Of a stretch of DNA of 64,000 nucleotides, positions 61,263-64,000 are shown piece after piece. This DNA comes from Pyrenophora tritici-repentis (Eukaryota > Ascomycota > Dothideomycetes > Pleosporales > Pleosporaceae): contig NC_089390.1 of NCBI RefSeq assembly GCF_003171515.1, forward strand, positions 7,502,001 through 7,566,000. Direction: 5' to 3'. Position numbers and translations under genes: made by a program. The first letter of the stretch is position 1; the number at the start of each line of letters is the position of its first letter. The notes beneath the pieces are model-generated. The model was not told the DNA's origin, made no database searches, and saw only the letters and a program-made list of their open reading frames with translations.

Positions 61263-64000
61263 TCAGGGCAGGTCCGGTCTAAGGACAACTCCTAATTGGT
61301 TCTTGAATTTCTCGAATGCGACTCGCTGCAACGGCTTTGTCATTCCATCAGCCACCATATCTACAGTTGGCACGTAGGCCACGTCGAGTTTACCTTGTTC
61401 TGCTAGGTCTCTGATAAAATGATAACAGACGTCGATGTGCTTTGATCTTTCGTGAAGGTGAGGGTTCTTTGTAAGTGCAATGGCACCCTGGTTATCTCCT
61501 AGCATCTGGACCTTGTTGGTGTCTTTTCCAATGTACTTTGGGAACCCAAGATCTCTGAACATTTGAGCAATCCACTGGCCTTGCTTACAGCATGTTGATA
61601 GTGCGATGTATTCAGATTCGCAGCTTGACGTTGCAACAGACCGTTGCTTCTTGCTAGACCATGATATTGGACCTCCGTAGAACATTGCAGTGCTCCCTGA
61701 AACGCTCTTTCGGTCTACCATGTCGCTTGCCCAGTCAGCATCAGAGTAGATGACAAATTGCGAGTGTACTCCCCCTGGTCCGTAGCGTAGCTTCATTGTT
61801 ACTGTCGACCTTAGATATCGTAGCAGGTTCTTCAACGCATGGCCATGATGTTCTGCTGGATCGCTCATGTATTGGCTTAGCTTTCCGAGGGTGAATGCAA
61901 TGTCTGGGCGTGTAAGAACCATAGCAAACATAAGGCTCCCTATCACTTGCTGGTATTCAGTGATGTCGATTCGGGTGTCGTTGTTAGTGGCTGGCCTAAA
62001 TGACGTGTAATCTGCGGATGGAATCTTCTTGTCTCTGTGTTGTTTGCTAGACATTCCAAACTTGTCAAGTACTGCGTGTATGTACTGTTCTTGATCGAGG
62101 TAGATTGTGCGGCGCTTTCTGTCTCGCGTAACTCGTACTCCAAGGATCTTATGAATCTCCCCTAGGTTCTTGGTGTTGAATCTTCCAGAAAGCTTCTTGT
62201 AGAACCAATCAATTTGAGCTCGATCTTTTGCGGCAACAGCAATGTCGTCAACGTAGACGAGGATACGGAGTTGTTTTTCTTCGTGGATAAACATGCACGG
62301 GTCGGCAAGGCTTTGCACGAATCCCCATGCCAGAAGTTCTTTCTTTATTAACAAGTTCCAGTCACGAGCAGCTTGTTTGAGTCCATATAGGCTGCGGAGA
62401 ACTTTAAGGACGTATCCTTTCTTAACTTCTACTCCCTGGGGTTGCTTAAGAAAGATCTCTTCCTTCAAATGCGACTCTGTGAAAGCATTCTTGATGTCAA
62501 AGTGAAAACATTCTAGGTTTTCCGCTGCGACAGTGGCCATAAACAGACGTAAGGTGTCCATGCGAACTGTCGGGCGAAAGTCTCGTTGTAGTCTGTTCCG
62601 TGTACTTGCGTAAAACCTCTTGCCACAAGGCGTGCCTTAAACCTCTCAACAGTCCCGTCGAGATTTGTTTTGACTGTAAAAACCCACTTTGAATCAACCA
62701 TGTTCGCGTCTTTTGGCTTTGGAACTTCCTCCCAGGTTCGATTCTCCATTAACGCGATTATCTCTTCAAGTATTGCTGCTTTCCATTGCTTTCCATACTT
62801 TGGGTCGTTGATAGCTTGCTCGTGTGTCTGGGGGATCTGGATTCCTGCGATCTCGGTTGCTGCAAAAGCCTTCTCAGATAGTCGTGTTTGCTCTTCTATA
62901 AGGCCAGCTTGGGCTAGCATAGCTTTAACGATCTTGCTAAATCTCTCGTCCTCAACAACCTCTTCGTTAGACCTCTTTCGTTTGGCTTGTCTGGTGAAGT
63001 ATCGTGGAGCCTCCTCTTCTCGTACAGACTGGGTATACGGTTCTTCGGGTCCCTCTTCGTCCACAAGATTAGGAACCCGCTCATCAGATGGTGCAGTAGG
63101 GGGAATAGTCGTTAGCTTCCCTGGTCTTCCTCTGTGACGCTTAACTGGTTCGGGAGTTAGCTCTGCCGACGACAGTTCTATTGGGTTCTCGGGAACTGGC
63201 TCCACTATTTCTGCAGGAGATGGTTCCATTGGTTCGACAGGAGATGGTTCCATTAGTTCGACAGGAGATGGTTCCATTAGTTCGACAGGAGATGGTTCTA
63301 TTGGTTCTGCAGGAGATAGTTCCATTGATTTGGCAGGAGGTGGTTCCATTGGTTCTGCAGGAGATGATTCCAGATCCTTCCTAGGTCTTCCTCTTGGTTT
63401 TCGGTCTGGCATCGTATTCTGCGTCCCTTGTGGTCCAGCTGGTATGTTTCGCAGTCGTAGTTCAACTTTTCCTCCAGGGGTGTATTCGTCCACTGATAAT
63501 CGGCTTGTCCTTGAGGTGTATCCAAGCTCTGGCGAATAGAACTTGAACTGCTTGTTTGTTGTCTCAGAATATCCCATGAATACTCCAACTCTGCCACGGT
63601 CCACGAGCTTGTCATGTCGTTGGTCTGCTGGAATCGTTTTGGGGTTGATGTAAGAATAGCATTTGCTCCCCCATACACGGATGTGGTCAATGGATGGTTT
63701 CGTTCCTGTGAATGCCTCTTCAGGACTGACTTGCTTTCCATTGATCGTGGGTCCTGTGTTTGTGCGGTTTCGCAGGTATGCGTCTGCTTCGACAGCTTCA
63801 TCCCAAAACTCAATTGGTAAACCAGCGTCTTTCAGCATTGCTCTCATATCAGCTTCAGCGGTTTGGATGTTTCGCTCAGCTGGTCCATTCTGGTGTGAGG
63901 AAGCAATTGTTGTAGGCTGAATTTCCACGCCCTGTGTAACTCTCCATTCCTCGGCTTGCTGTAGAAGTTCTGGTGCGTTGTCAGTTCCAGCAGCTTTAAC
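61263..64000 (-). pseudogene. pol: Cop4 Ty1/copia pol, one-base frameshift, 5' part outside window
   Basis: Minus-strand polyprotein open from the window edge: integrase with TDNAPE near 63970 and SHQNGPAER near 63890 (catalytic D and E), a Pro/Glu-rich linker with 8-residue repeats, RT from about 62780 (WVFTVKTNLDG, KARLVARGFTQ), YVDD at about 62245-62256, RNase H and the KHIDVCYHF end, stop at 61263. At 62572-62574 a run of three G (C on the coding strand) should be four: the frame breaks after YNETFA and resumes as VRMDTLRLFMATVA. Otherwise undamaged. Could be a real mutation or a homopolymer sequencing error. Confidence 0.9.
63190..63400 (-). repeat. In-frame 24-bp minisatellite in Cop4 pol
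   Basis: About eight to nine units of 24 bp encoding MEPSPVEL-like octapeptides, with the central units nearly identical. It lies in the linker between integrase and RT. Confidence 0.9.

Noticed and set aside
1..64000. CRISPR arrays, operons, riboswitches, tRNA or rRNA genes
   Set aside because: None seen; introns and transposon families show a eukaryotic (fungal) nuclear genome.

Overview
This is a gene-poor, transposon-packed stretch of a filamentous ascomycete genome, probably a dothideomycete. That placement is inferred from the Fot/pogo, hAT, Ty3/gypsy and Ty1/copia families seen here, from 41-51 nt introns with CTAAT branch sites, and from dense CpA-to-TpA decay that turns CAG, CAA and TGG codons into TAG or TAA. 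This decay is the signature of repeat-induced point mutation (RIP). No functional host gene, tRNA or rRNA was recognised. Almost every base belongs to an intact young element or to an older RIP-mutated one split by younger insertions.

Names used below: Gyp1-3 are gypsy elements, Cop1-4 copia elements, FotA, FotB, Pogo1 and Pogo2 pogo-type DNA transposons, Tcl a Tc1-like element and hAT1 a hAT element.

Layout. 1-1702: FotA copy 1, cut by the window edge. 1705-16837: decayed copia DNA (Cop1, plus strand) split by Gyp1 (3075-10181, intact, identical LTRs), Pogo1 (11250-13357, intact) and a solo LTR (13583-13778). 16840-19929: a Pogo2 fragment, then a FotB copy with another FotB inside it. 19930-30057: Gyp3 relic (minus strand) split by Tcl (20897-22998) and hAT1 (23727-29591). 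30058-39115: Cop3 relic (minus) split by the full-length RIP-mutated Cop2 (30889-38875). 39118-40957: FotB copy with an intact transposase. 41042-46185: LTRs, a second Cop2 relic, a Pogo2 relic and solo LTRs. 46186-50807: decayed single-copy-looking DNA, including a pseudogene with a Myb/SANT-like motif cut by a solo Gyp3 LTR. 50813-57526: Gyp2, intact. 57532-59076: decayed coding relic. 59079-60932: FotA copy 2, intact. 61076-64000: Cop4, nearly intact, leaving the window.

Most notable content. hAT1 carries, besides its decayed transposase, a three-exon histone H3-like gene and a divergent four-exon gene with an acidic C-terminus. Several introns of the hAT1 genes share one short motif. Gyp2 carries an antisense ORF between pol and the 3' LTR with perfect Zn2Cys6 spacing, a textbook -1 frameshift site between gag and pol, and three C-X4-C-X2-H motifs in Gag. 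Both intact gypsy elements look self-primed. The intact FotB copy shows a gene-conversion tract from FotA.

How the parts interact. The gypsy and copia elements use reverse transcriptase and integrase and leave 5-bp target duplications. The pogo and Tc1 types use DDE transposases at TA targets, and hAT1 left an 8-bp duplication. Intact elements lack RIP, so they inserted after the last effective RIP cycle or RIP no longer works well in this lineage.
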